From Owenia fusiformis (lineage: Eukaryota > Annelida > Polychaeta > Sabellida > Oweniidae), in contig CAIIXF020000004.1 in the NCBI GenBank assembly GCA_903813345.2, positions 22,939,985-23,003,984 on the forward strand: 64,000 nt of DNA. The letters are read 5' to 3'. Under the pieces are notes generated by a model, which was not told where the DNA came from, ran no database searches, and saw only the letters and a list, made by a program, of their open reading frames with translations. Positions 15,001 to 24,565 of the stretch are shown here, piece after piece. Made by a program: the position numbers and the translations under genes. How positions within the stretch are numbered: the first letter of the stretch is position 1; the number at the start of each line of letters is the position of its first letter.

Positions 15001-15526
15001 CTAAAATATATTTTGTTAAATGCTCAATCATAGTTATACATTGTATCTATTAATCTTTTAGGAATAACATTCTCTCGAAATTTTGAGAGATAACAAATAC
15101 ATGTAGATAGCGAATGAGGACATCCTCTACTATTGCCAAAGATCAGTTGAAAATTTTGCTAGAAATTTTAATTGAAAGTATGGAAAATTGAATTGTAATT
15201 TTGAATAATGTCAAAGTATGTTGGAAACAGACAAGATTAATTTGCACATATATGAAGCAATATTAATTGTACTTACGGAGTTTCAAAATACAAGCGAAGA
15301 AAATGAAGCCTGTAATGATAAATGGATATTTCACATAGGCCCAGTTCCATTTTGCCACATGTACATGATGGTGCTCCTTGTGGGTTGTGTTGTGGGGTGA
15401 CCCATGGGGGGCGTGATTGGAGAGGGAGTCAGTGTTGCCCTCACTTGTCACTATGGCAACTGTTACTAGGAGAAACAACACACATGCTAGTGCATGCTGG
15501 GACATCTTGGTATCGCTTAGATGTCA
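1..15526 (-). CDS. SLC9-family Na+/H+ exchanger, NHE2/NHE3-like, 21 coding exons seen, C-terminus cut by window edge
   Basis: Plasma-membrane-type exchanger moving Na+ in for H+ out. Exons, in gene order: 15277-15505 (ATG at 15505; 15506-15526 is 5'UTR after an acceptor), 14907-14952, 12786-12827, 12329-12397, 11331-11412, 9970-9997, 8447-8556, 8097-8172, 7553-7623, 6860-6971, 6516-6597, 5447-5542, 4659-4780, 3839-3915, 3608-3733, 3233-3388, 2902-3008, 2500-2562, 1011-1153, 350-435, 1-198. All junctions are GT-AG and all phases agree, giving 707 residues so far. A signal-like N-terminus (1-22) is followed by a His-rich stretch, then VPESC, FFLFLLPPIILESAY, AVDPVA (197-202), FGESLFND (221-228; E223 and D228 match the essential acidic pair of NHE1) and SYGGLRGAVA (415-424). 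After FTVFVQG the protein becomes a charged cytosolic tail. ILESAY instead of ILDAGY and the NHE2/3-like core argue against organellar NHE6-9. A noncoding first exon must lie upstream and is not identified. The split into NHE2 or NHE3 is not resolved. Confidence 0.95.
436..1010. repeat. Exchanger intron with two copies of a dispersed repeat (TTTAGAGTGTTGACTACATG family)
   Basis: Two direct copies lie near 551-600 and 640-745. Each has the core tttagagtgttgactacatg followed by a tttactttat/ttgctgatt stretch. Related copies lie at about 10685-10805 and 13675-13935 in other introns of the same gene, so this is a dispersed family. No coding potential is seen and the class is unknown. Confidence 0.6.
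1352..2480 (-). mobile_element. 5'-truncated CR1/L2-like LINE fragment (C-terminal part of the reverse-transcriptase ORF plus tail)
   Basis: An open frame of about 300 codons ends at 1566. It contains LVEPILTYASEVW, then LLGVKKSTSTPAIYGELGRYPL, then a Cys/His cluster (C-x2-C ... H-x4-C) in CNICGILEDEQHFIMIC. These are typical of the region after the RT fingers in CR1/L2-type non-LTR elements. The catalytic RT core and endonuclease are absent, so this copy is dead on arrival. The 3' end runs to a TA-rich end near 1352. It sits in the exchanger intron between exons 2500-2562 and 1011-1153, in the same orientation as the gene, and begins about 15-35 bp past the exon donor. The long intact frame suggests a fairly recent insertion. 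Confidence 0.82.
2563..2901. other. Short exchanger intron, nothing recognised
   Basis: AT-rich intron between exons 2902-3008 and 2500-2562. I see no ORF, repeat copy or RNA structure. Confidence 0.5.
4336..4590. repeat. 17-bp tandem array inside a dispersed 'gtgttcggataagagaggtgttc' repeat
   Basis: About seven copies of a 17-bp unit (gaggtgttcggataaga with C/T and A/G variants) run from 4463 to 4582. They lie within a longer dispersed repeat that starts near 4340 with aaacctgtctaacctgaac and ends with caggttttactgta. Diverged copies without the expansion occur at about 3027-3070, 12550-12770, 14030-14110, 14470-14530, 16430-16620, 24285-24450 and 38265-38450. The array lies in the exchanger intron between exons 4659-4780 and 3839-3915. 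Confidence 0.8.
5590..6122 (-). mobile_element. LINE (CR1-like) 3' fragment, broken
   Basis: A minus-strand frame of 105 codons (5644-5961) reads SYRHFLFKCKQLEYIRKSHI and continues to a typical hydrophobic-basic C-terminus. This resembles the end of CR1-like ORF2 after the Cys/His cluster. Further upstream another frame gives FYNKSIDMLSNLLYNDQLS, separated by a stop at about 5980, so the copy is frame-broken. It lies in the exchanger intron between exons 6516-6597 and 5447-5542. Confidence 0.6.
6131..6247 (-). repeat. Dispersed SINE/MITE-like repeat (GGTGACATATTGTTATAG family), copy 1
   Basis: This family runs from gtggtgacat-attgttatag, through a tandem-like ggtgtttggcagttgg stretch, to catctgtaacaaatggcagg and cattttgcatgttaa-gcc. 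This copy is on the minus strand. Others are at 7731-7850 (minus), 30283-30465 (plus) and 41847-41980 (plus), with fragments near 26165-26290 and 30757-30785. Length is 120-180 bp. No RNA polymerase III boxes were confidently identified. Confidence 0.65.
7053..7512. mobile_element. MITE-like element with ~22-bp terminal inverted repeats, interior rich in TACCCATA/TATGGGTA
   Basis: The left end (ttaggaaaaacgttatgggta) and right end (acccataacatttttcctaa) are inverted copies with one or two mismatches. The roughly 460-bp interior has no ORF. It is built of repeated ttacccata-atagtgttacc units in both orientations, which can fold extensively. It lies in the exchanger intron between exons 7553-7623 and 6860-6971. 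Confidence 0.7.
7731..7850 (-). repeat. Dispersed GGTGACATATTGTTATAG-family repeat, copy 2
   Basis: Same family as the copy at 6131. It reads acaaggctttaacatgcaaa on the plus strand and ends near the gagact-aaaacaatatgg motif. It lies between exchanger exons 8097-8172 and 7553-7623. Confidence 0.6.
8557..9969. other. Exchanger intron with diverged repeats; half-copy of a transposon terminus at 9395-9535
   Basis: Positions 8730-9290 contain gaggcaaaaatagcgac-type purine-rich direct repeats, bounded by loosely inverted 'aagacaagaggcatatccag' and 'cctcatgcctggcta' ends, possibly an old MITE. Positions 9395-9535 match the terminal region of the Tc1-like element at 43056-43684: gtaactccagaattaa, and gctgtagagggggtgctgtt followed by tttttgaca. 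No coding sequence is seen. Confidence 0.5.
11118..11261. mobile_element. Intact ~144-bp MITE with 20-bp inverted termini
   Basis: The left end taatgcctggtcacatttgc and right end gcaaatgtgaccaaggcatta are inverted repeats. The interior has a second stem (gagtgttctgttca / tgaacaaaatactc). The same MITE occurs at 33752-35180, where it is split by a 1.3-kb insertion. It lies in the exchanger intron between exons 11331-11412 and 9970-9997. Confidence 0.75.
11527..11641. repeat. 31-bp inverted repeat (foldback)
   Basis: The left arm begins aggttatgtcactatgacgt and ends aaatatgcct. The right arm is its reverse complement except for the last base pairs. The arms are separated by about 54 bp. A copy of the 'gtgaaatattggacc' family follows at about 11860-11915. 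It sits in the intron between exchanger exons 12329-12397 and 11331-11412. Confidence 0.75.
12828..14906. other. Large exchanger intron made of dispersed repeats
   Basis: Contains TTTAGAGTGTTGACTACATG-family copies at about 13675-13935, gtgttcg/aggttttactgta copies at about 14030-14110 and 14470-14530, and the cgtcatttc-type repeat at 14105-14430. No exon or RNA gene is supported. Confidence 0.55.
14105..14430. repeat. Dispersed repeat with 'aacaataacgtcatttc' start (copy 1 of 2 long copies)
   Basis: Begins caataacgtcatttcaaagg, then tatagtgaaatattggacc. It has an internal inverted partner (gaaatgacgttatta) and ends cccctagaac-aggcc followed by caaggtggtaataat. A second copy with the same order lies at 50949-51177 just beyond the TMTC4 3' end, and a fragment in reverse orientation lies at about 11860-11915. 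Confidence 0.65.
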
Positions 15527-16156
15527 CTGAAAATGAATTAAAGCATTTGATTTTAAATGAGAGAATGTAACTACATAAATGATATTTTTCCAACAATGTC
15601 AAATGTGCAAAAACTAATACTTAGTATTCAAAATGTAGAAAAATTAAAGGTATAAAATCACAATACTTGAGTATTGCCTGCTCTCAGTAATTCTAACGAT
15701 TCTGAACTTATTCTCCGACAACATGTAAGTCTATCTTATATTCACATTGAAAAAATGTTCAAAATAAGTGTCAGCTGTACCCGTCCAAATATGGATCCTA
15801 GTAAAAAGGCCTAGTAATACTAGTAACCTACCTTGAAACTTGCTTACTTTATCATAAATGTCACTGATATTAAGTTTCCACAAAAATTCAATAAAGATCC
15901 ACAAGTAATTAAAAGGAATGTTTTTTCATTTGAATAAATCCAATTGAACATGATGCATCGTTACATCTCTAATAGTACCTTGGATACGATTAGTAAAATT
16001 GATATATCTAAATCTGAACTCTGGAATTATACTGTTTATTCTGTTACTCCACAGTATGATTATTGCGATTAAACTAATGAGAGTATTCTATTACTGGAAT
16101 ACATGTCTGCATTCACGTTTACATATTCTGTATAGGTGGAAGTTTGTGAAATTACC

Positions 16157-16192
16157 TTCAATACTATATCCCATGTGGGATATAGTATTGAA
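16157..16192. repeat. Perfect 16-bp stem / 4-nt loop hairpin
   Basis: ttcaatactatatccc, loop atgt, then the exact reverse complement. It stands alone in the spacer upstream of the exchanger gene. It could be a remnant MITE, a small-RNA-type hairpin or a cruciform. A processed RNA cannot be judged from sequence. Confidence 0.8.
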
Positions 16193-17764
16193 CTTGTATG
16201 AAAAAAGGGGGAGGGGGCAAAATGAAAAGCAATCCATTCCATGGGGACCAATTATTTTTTCAAAAGCTGATAGTAGCCGATTTTCATTTACCAGTTAATG
16301 AAATTTATATCCCAAGAATATATATAATATATAATGTGTATTTATGTCTATCAAATAAATCGTAATATTAGGCCATAATGGGACAAAATGTGAATTAAAG
16401 GAATCAATGGAATGAAAGGGAATTCAGTACAGAAGAACCCACCTTATCCAAACACCAATGGCCTTAGTGTTTGGAATGGCGGACCAGGCAGGTGGTCACA
16501 TTTCAAGGTCACATATCATGAAACTCATGGCAGTTTATAAAGAATGGGACCAGGAGAAGGTGTTCACATTCAGAGATAAACAGATTAGTGAGGTGTTCGG
16601 ACATACAGGTTTTACTGTACAGTACGATATTGTTCAAATGTCATGTTGCGTTTAAACAAAAGAAGACCTTATAAAGTCATAATGACATTGACAGTTGACA
16701 CTATATGGGCACTTGTTCATTAAAGGCTTTTAATGAGTAAATAAACAAATGACATTTGTACATCAGACAGAGAGGTACAGGTACTTAAAAGTTTTCATGA
16801 GATAAAAATTAACTGCACTCTCTGAAGAGGAAAAATGGGAGGATGCGCGGGGGGGGGAGCAACTAAGGAGATATGGGAGATAAGGTAATGACAGGGGGTT
16901 GGTATTGAGTTGAGTGGCTTCTCCCTCAGGGGAAAATGGGATACAGTTGGCATGGCAACTTAACAGAGGTATCACATCACAAAGACCCACCCAAACCAAC
17001 TAATACTCTTAACAGACAAAGGGTTACTCAAACATTTGATTTTAATGAGATCAAAATTGATTTCACTTTCTAACATACAGCAAACATGATGTGGAGTACG
17101 AACACCATGGTCAAGTGTCAAGTAGCAGTTCCTATGAAATTATTGCACTTTCACTTGATCAATTAATTATTACTTAAATGGATTATAAATTATGCTAGTA
17201 GATTAAAGTTGCTGATTAACTAACAAAAATGCATCTTTCTCCTTAAAGTTCCATAGAAATAAAAATCTAAATATGGTTTGTGTGGATGATTTAGTATTTT
17301 TTAGTGAAAATTCTAGATGTTTTTGTGCAGTACATGTATTTAATAATAAATTAAAATATTGAATTAATGGAGGGGAATTTTGGTTAAATACATTGATATT
17401 TTGAACACAGAGCTGTTGGAACTCATTCCTCTGGGAAGTAGAAAGAAAATATTCTGGATCTTGAAGACCTGCTCTTGGGGGATGCATAATTAACCAGAAT
17501 CAAGATGTTCAAAATCTTGACCAAGGTGTTCAGATTTGGACCAAGGTGTCAAAAATTAGAAGAAAGGTGTTCAACATTTTGTAAGTCACTCATGTTAGGT
17601 GTTCCCAAGTTGACAGGCCTGTCTTAGTAAACAAAATTATCAGAGAATATTAAACCTCATGAATATGACTAATGAAAAATGATGGCTTCAGATCCTAATT
17701 AAGCACAATCCCAATATGTTTGTGGCTTTGCAATTTAGGAAGTAATTAGTTATATCTTCAATGA

Positions 17765-17935
17765 CCTTGACCCTTATGGAGCTGTCACACTAAGGCTGGG
17801 TGGGGTCTCCATCCACCACCATTTGAATAATTTGGGGCAGACTGCAGGGCACAGCATGAATAGAAAGAGGGCAAAACCAATACTGCAAGATCCCCAATAA
17901 CACCGAATACAAAAAAATAATTAAAAAAACGAATA
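17765..17935 (+). repeat. Dispersed repeat 'atggagctgtcacact-aggctg', copy 1
   Basis: Shares its order of blocks (ggagctgtcacactaaggct, ccaccaccatttgaata, atccccaataacaccgaata) with 46928-47100 in a TMTC4 intron. About 170 bp, no ORF. Confidence 0.6.
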
Positions 17936-18833
17936 CCCATAATTAGCCCCATGGTGGCAAATGGTTAGCCCACACGGGATTAACATATATTAGCTGGGTA
18001 TGAACTACACATATTTCATTTAACATATCTTTAAAGAATTGTTATTTGATATATGTGTGGATGCTATTGGATTATCAATATGAATTATTCTTCAATTTGT
18101 TGAATTGATGAATCACATTATTGAACCTCCTAAAATAAATTTTAAAAATACTCTCATACGAGCTATCTCTCGTAAATCTCTCTCAAATCTATAAGCCTTT
18201 CACTAGATTTTGTGCATTTCTGCTTAAAATTAAGAAAAAACTTCTCCCATGTATTGGCTTATACAGTTTAGGTTTCTCTTGAAGAGATTGAAATAATTAA
18301 ATAAAGAGAACAGTGATACTTTATTCGAGGGTCTGAAATATGTTATCAAAAAGGCCAAGATTATGAATAAAGGTTTAACAATATTAAATCTATTTACAGT
18401 TAATTGAATGTCTATCTTATACTATGACTATAGAGTCATTTTATTAAATGACTTCATTTTAGAATTTCAATTTTTAAGGATATCAAGTAATTATATAAAT
18501 CTTTATTGAATTTGGACATTTCTGCATCTTAAATTGTAAATAATGTTTTTTGAGAAAATGAAGTTAAAAATGTATAATGCAATAAAAATATAAGGTAGGG
18601 TTTTTATAAAGAGAAAGATTCAACATATATCAGTTTCCTTAAAAGTCCAATCTACAAAAAAGAAATGCTCTTAAACATAAGATTAAATCCTCTAACCTTA
18701 TATCAACAATACTATGAGATAATAACTAAGTAAATTTTGACTAATCACCATTTTCATCAATCCTTAGATAAGACACTGCCTCTAATCTCTACATATTGCA
18801 CTCTAACAAGGTGCCACTATATTTCCTTAGTTA

Positions 18834-19039
18834 CCAGGCCCGTAGCCAGAATTTGCCAAGGGGGGTTCAGTTTTCAAAAATTTCCAGGGGGGGTTCACAT
18901 TTGACAATTTTGGCCCAAATATGGCTAAAATCACAAGAGAAGTGCTCAAAATGGTGAAAAACTGCATGATTTTGAAAGAATTTTTGGCCAGGAGGGGGTT
19001 CGCCCGAACCCTGCGAACCCCCCCTGGCTACGGGCCTGG
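18834..19039. mobile_element. Harbinger-like MITE with 3-bp TTA target duplication
   Basis: Terminal inverted repeats ccaggcccgtagcca...tggctacgggcctgg bound a 206-bp element with TTA on both sides (18831-18833 and 19040-19042). This is the TWA-type duplication made by PIF/Harbinger transposases. The interior is G-rich (gggggttcgcc...), non-coding. A copy that has lost its right end is at 31101-31275. Confidence 0.75.
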
Positions 19040-19604
19040 TTACGCTACAGAAATGTCAATATTGAGTTGATTTAAATGTCATGTCGCGTCATAACACAGA
19101 GCAAGAAGTACCAGTTTCATCACCAAATGGCTAATTTGGGTCGTGTTCTGTTAAATGACTGGTATTTACGAAGTATTGTTCAAGATCTCTGGAGATTTCT
19201 GAAAGAGAGCTACCAGGAGTTCAGCAATTTTGTCAACATTCGAAGGATACAGTGTAGCATTTCACCTGTCAGTGTATACTGGGCTTAATCATTTTGCAAA
19301 TTATTTTCTGAATTCCAGGAGGAGATTTTCCAAAGATGACTTTTGGTATTGGCACGTTCGATAACCAATTTTATAAACATGTCTCACTTGCCATTGGAAT
19401 TGACCTCAGAATTAGTCTAGATTGAACAAGTTTAGATTGAGTAATTCAAACAGTACTGTTGTTCAGAGAAGATGATGTTGAACTGATGTTAAACTGAAAT
19501 AAATGCCATCTCCTAGATTTCAAATTTCACTTTGCACATGTGCGGCCTGTGAGAGAGCATGTGCTCATGATTGTTCACTTGATCATATCCTGCAATTTGA
19601 ATGG

Positions 19605-19786
19605 CATGGGCGTAGCGCTATTTTTCTAAGTAATACGCCACCACCACAGGAACAAGAGTTGAGTGAATCAAAAACGAGCATTCAAGGGGGTCTGGTGTTC
19701 CCCCAGGAAAATTTTGAAATTTGGTTGTATTTGGAGCGAATTTGCAACCATCTGGTACGCCTGTGCGTATCGGGCGCTACGCCCAT
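19605..19786. mobile_element. MITE with catgggcgtagcgc termini
   Basis: Exact 14-bp inverted termini catgggcgtagcgc / gcgctacgcccatg, spaced 182 bp end to end. No transposase. An open frame across it is fortuitous. Confidence 0.65.
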
Positions 19787-19955
19787 GAATGGACATTGTA
19801 TCGGGCATGATCTGAATTCATTATTTTCATGAGTACGAAAGAATATGATAGTATTGTGGGAGCTACTCATCATGTTCTGGTTTACTTCCTGCGAAAGCTA
19901 TTTGGATTTTGATATAATAGCTTTCCCACGGAGCATTTGGACAGCTCAATGATCG

Positions 19956-20402
19956 TGACCTTTGAAATCGAATTAAGTCGATCCGCGGCTTACTTTTGGT
20001 CTCTAACTGTGTCTTACATCAGTATCATCAATCCGTGTAAGTATTGGAGCGCTGGAGTACTTCTTTTTCGATCAAGACTTGTAATTGTTAGTCGAGTGAA
20101 TCCTTTTACTGCCAAATTCCAATATGGCGGTTTCTGCTCGGACATTTTCGTAAATCTCCGGAGGTTGTCCAAACCTAACTAATTCTCAAAATTCATTTCG
20201 TTCGTTGCGTATCTCGCACCTAGCAAACCGCCATATTGGAAATAGGTCTAAAAAACTTTCACTCGATGAACAATTTACAAGTCTTGATCGAAAAAGAAGT
20301 ACTCCAGCGCTCCAATACTTACACGGATTGATGATACTGATGTAAGACACAGTTAGAGACCAAAAGTAAGCCGCGGATCGACTTAATTCGATTTCAAAGG
20401 TC
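19956..20402. mobile_element. Foldback element with ~185-bp arms
   Basis: The left arm starts tgacctttgaaatcgaatta. The right arm is its reverse complement, nearly perfect for the first 135 bp and then diverging up to the shared ccaatatggcggttt block near the centre. The centre carries tctcaaaattcatttcgttc, also seen at 39980-40010 in TMTC4 intron 5. Frames on both arms translate to the same meaningless peptide, which is expected of an inverted repeat. Confidence 0.75.
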
Positions 20403-20411
20403 ACTATTGAT

Positions 20412-21270
20412 TACCCCCATAAATGTGGGGTTATTTTGAGGTTTTTTGATATTTAGGACATTTGTTTCTCAAAATAACCCCACACCGATTAGTACTTTGA
20501 TTCTTTGGGGATTTGCTGAACATTAGCATACACATAGAATTTGTACTAATATTATTAGAATTTACTCACCTTTTTATGTTTTTCGTATCAACAAGACATT
20601 AATCTTCAACATGCTTCCAAATATAGCCCTCTAAGTGTTGTATTTATTCTTGTAATGACGATTTAATACGGATAACAGATATTTCTAAAAAAGTTTTTCA
20701 AATTTCATGCGCAGTCGATATTTTTTATCTAAATGACAAACTTCGTGTAAATACGAAATCCAAAAGTAAAAATGGAGGGAAATTTTGAAAAATGATTTTC
20801 ACCTTCCGGGGTGTATTAAAAGGATTTTCAACCTCAAGTTTGGCTGCTGTACCGTCTACGGCCTTTGTTTTCCTGAACTTAGGCATGAGCAATAATTTTG
20901 TTATTAATTTGACAGGTGATTTCGTTTGGCACTGTTAAGTTTCCCATCTACCACATAATTCCTCCCAGAATGCAACGCGCGAAAATGGCCAAAATTTGAA
21001 TAGATTTCGAGAGTCAAATATTACAGCAAATTGTTCCAGTTATAAAGTATTGTTTCCATTGATCGATCGCTCATTACATTGGAAAAAGAATCCTCTTCAC
21101 AGAAGAGAAGAAAAAAGGTAAGGAAACTGCCGATATTGTCAGAACTTGAATCTTCAAATCATGTGAAGAAAACCGCAAAGAATCAAAGCCTAAACTTTGT
21201 GGGGTTATTTTGAGAAACAAATGTCCTAAATATCAAAAAACCTCAAAATAACCCCACATTTATGGGGGTA
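20412..21270. mobile_element. Young non-autonomous DNA transposon, perfect 73-bp TIRs and perfect 8-bp target duplication (hAT-like size)
   Basis: The element starts tacccccataaatgtggggt and ends with the exact reverse complement. Identity holds for 73 bp. CTATTGAT is present on both flanks (20404-20411 and 21271-21278). Each TIR is itself a hairpin: tgtggggttattttgag pairs with ctcaaaataaccccaca. The 713-bp interior encodes no transposase in either strand. An 8-bp duplication fits hAT, P or related superfamilies; the terminal bases are not the usual hAT CAG. It landed next to the right arm of the foldback at 19956-20402. Confidence 0.85.
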
Positions 21271-22791
21271 CTATTGATCAGCTGTTCACTTCTCCGTTTG
21301 AGAGCCATAAGTTTCAAAATCTAACATGGCTCTCGAAGTGAGTAAGTTCTGGTGAATTCATTTCTTTTCTCAATTTCTGCTTGACTTTTCAAAAAAAATA
21401 ATTTCATTATCCAAAGTTGAGTTTAAACGCCTTCAGTGAGTGTTGAGGCCTATATATTCTCTTATACACACTAAAATCTACATGCATGCAACTTATGAAT
21501 ATAATGGCATGCTAATATTATCTTAACAAGCTTTAAAGAGCAACAAGTGTAAGAAGTTTAAAACTTACCGACTTTGTTTATACCGGAAGTAGAATTTTAA
21601 TATTGACTCTTCAACATTGACAAACATTTGTGGTTGTAATTGATATAAGCGGCATAAATTCTATTTTTAAAAACACTACAATCTTGGTTATTGTTACTCG
21701 TTGATCTAAAACGTTTTCTAGCCATATAATTATGCATTTGAGATGTGATAAGATGTAAGTATTTATTTGAATAGTAGATTACATGTTTACGCTTATCATT
21801 TGAGCATCCGTAGTCTCTAAACTAAAGCTGTAAACTCAAAATTTTCCATTTGATTTTTTTGATAAATATTTTAAAGTGGGGAACAAAAATAAACCTCAAC
21901 CATCAAAAGTTGTCACAATGAGCTAAATTCTAAGTTTCGTGTCTCAAACTTTCCGAAGCGGTTGAAAAATAATTCCCGTTCACTTGAAGTAGCACAATAA
22001 ATGAATCCAAAGCTTCATATACCTGCAAATGATGTAGACTCTACCAAATTGAACGAATGTTTTCATGAATTGCCATGTTTGTGATCCAAGGAGGATTGAC
22101 TCCAAGAATGCAACATCAGTTAACCTTATTTACACGTGACATGTTTCAAAATGGAACGTCATTTTGAAAGCTGGCACGTGTCATGTTGCATTCTGGGAGC
22201 CAGTCCTCATTGAGGTGTAATCGGGCTCCAAAATCACCGCAACATTTGAAGAGTCGGAATTAACATGTGAATATCACTTCAAATTTTTAAGTTCTTATTT
22301 GTCTTTATGGACACACATTCCACTATATCTGGACTTACTAGGACGGAGAAAATAGAGCACTGAATACACTAGTGAGGTAAGAATTTATAACATGTGCGAC
22401 AGCATGTAATTTTCATAGCTATAGTAATTTTTTATGTTCCCCACTGTAGATGATGATGAACCCTAACCCCAATTAGAGTATTGAAAGTTTCGTGCACAGA
22501 CTTGAGTTGACGTTTCTTTCGAAACCTACTGCCATATTACCAGGATTGGAAACAAGCAGCCAGCACTTTGGCAGAAGGTCATGTGATCACCTCTTCATGA
22601 ACAGCATATCATTGGTTATCTCTTGGAAAATGTATGCTTGTGATCGATCATGTGATCATATCATGCTATTTGATTGGCCAGCCTATAGACTGATGTAAAT
22701 AATTCTGAAAACGCCATCTATTGCCAAAATTCTGACTGGATCTTTCCTGTCAACAATAAACAGTCAAATGAGGCTAATAGATTCAATAACA

Positions 22792-23594
22792 TTTTTATAT
22801 CCATAACTGTCACTGTTTAACGCAACCTTGTTTATTGACATTTCGAAAACACTTCGTGTTTCTTCTTCAGAATTTTAACTTCTGGCGTTGGACCCAATAT
22901 CTTATCTTGTGACGTCAGAACGATCCTTATCACCATGGTGCTGATCTTTACATAAAATAGGGTCCCAAACATGTGAGAGTTTGAAAATTCCACAGTCCCT
23001 GTCCATACTATTACTGTTTTTTCTTGTAAAAATTAATTCCTTAAGTTCAGGGTGCATGATGGGAAATTTTCTGCACTCCTCAATTGAGTCACATGTTATT
23101 TTTCAAACAAGAATCACTCCTTCCCCACATTGTCTATATCTTCCAGTTTTGCACAAAGAGTGCTCTTATGTGCCTAGAAAAGACTTGTGAGAAGGATGTT
23201 TTGATAAAGTGTATAAAAAGCAAGAAAATTCAGTGAAAAAATTCAGAAAATTTTCAGAAATTGTTTTCACTGAATTTTCTCTTTTTTATACAATTTACAA
23301 AACAAATCTTCTCACAAGGCTTTTCTAGGCACATAAGTGCACTCTTTGTGCAAACCTGGAAGATGTAGGCAATGTGGAGAAGGAGTTATTCTTGTTTGAA
23401 AAATAACATGTGACTCAATTGAGGAATTCCGAAAATTTCCCAACATGCACCCTGTCCTTAATCCATCTAATATCTCTATTGCTCCCATTGTCCAATGTTC
23501 TGACAGAGTCCCAATTGATCACACAATTGTTCTGTGTTTTCAATAAACAATAAATTTAACAGTAACAGTTGCGTAACAGTAATGGATATAAAAA
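22792..23594. mobile_element. Large palindromic (foldback) element
   Basis: The inner arms, about 23036-23240 and 23268-23462, are inverted copies roughly 190 bp long. They share cagggtgcatgatgggaaa-type ends, tcaattgagtcacatgttat and cttatgtgcctagaaaag. The outer ends tttttatatccat(aactgt) and atggatataaaaa are also inverted. No ORF of interest. Confidence 0.7.
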
Positions 23595-24565
23595 TTAATT
23601 ACCAACCTGAAGAAACATGTTCAGAAAGATTCAATTACAGTTAGGCCTATAATTTGATAGGATTTGATAGGATGCTATAAGATTATTAGACTCTCTAGCT
23701 ATGCAAGTATAAGTCACCAAGATGCTTTATTTATTTCTTTTTCCAATCCTGGTAAAATTATATGGCACTAATTTTCGAAAGAAACATTGCCCCAAGTCTG
23801 TGGTTTCTTGGTCACTCTTTAACGACCTTAGGTCACGCTCATTTGGAGAGCTGTGGTGTGATGAGCCAGATACAAGACACGAAAGGGAGTTTTCAATATC
23901 AGGACTACAGTCAGTCATTTCTATTTTGAGTCGTTGTAATGTCATAATTCCAGAAATACTATGTTACCCCAAGCCTTTGTTAAACAAGTTAACCTTATTT
24001 ATCATCTGATCTGACATGAGATAGCCCATGGATGGCTCCATCGGTGTTTGCACCTGATTCGCCGTTTCAAGCATTTCAGTCTAACGACCAATTAAATGAG
24101 GAAAAGGGCGAAACGATTGAAAAGAAAAATGAACATGCACATTTTTTGTTTCAATCATTTCACATGGGCTTTTCAACCATTTCAATCAATTCAATCGATA
24201 CATCTTGAAAAATTAAATTACTGTTTCGCTTCTTGCGCCTGTTTTGCCCCCCATTCCAAGCATTTCGCTTGCAAGTGTAAACACCCCTTTAGAGAACACC
24301 TCTCTCTAGTGAACACATGTCTCTAGTGGACACCCTTCCCTCCCATATACTCTACTGACTTCTCTATAAATTATACCTCTGTAGTAAACACCTACCAACA
24401 CTGGATGCTTTTTTCAGCAAAAATTTTTTCAATATACATGTAGGTTTTACAGTAGCTAGAACTTTCAATTCACCAAGTACAATATCTATAAAAATATTCA
24501 TAGTCATTCCCTATTGAATGTTCATGCATGTATTATTCTATCACTTCTATTTTTCAGAACACAAA

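Larger units (their letters stand above)
15527..24557. other. Gene-free spacer between the divergent exchanger and TMTC4 genes
   Basis: Nine kilobases separate the last visible 5' exon of the exchanger (minus) from the first coding exon of TMTC4 (plus). Both genes begin with an acceptor, so their noncoding first exons and promoters should lie here, but I cannot place them. Identified contents: a perfect hairpin at 16157, dispersed repeats at 16430-16620, 17500-17620 and 17765-17935, a Harbinger-like MITE, a second MITE, a foldback, a young transposon and a large palindrome (each listed separately). No convincing protein-coding exon is seen. Confidence 0.6.

Noticed and set aside
19937-20404. 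Plus and minus frames encoding the same 45-residue peptide
   Set aside because: Identity of the two peptides is a consequence of the inverted repeat, not of a gene.
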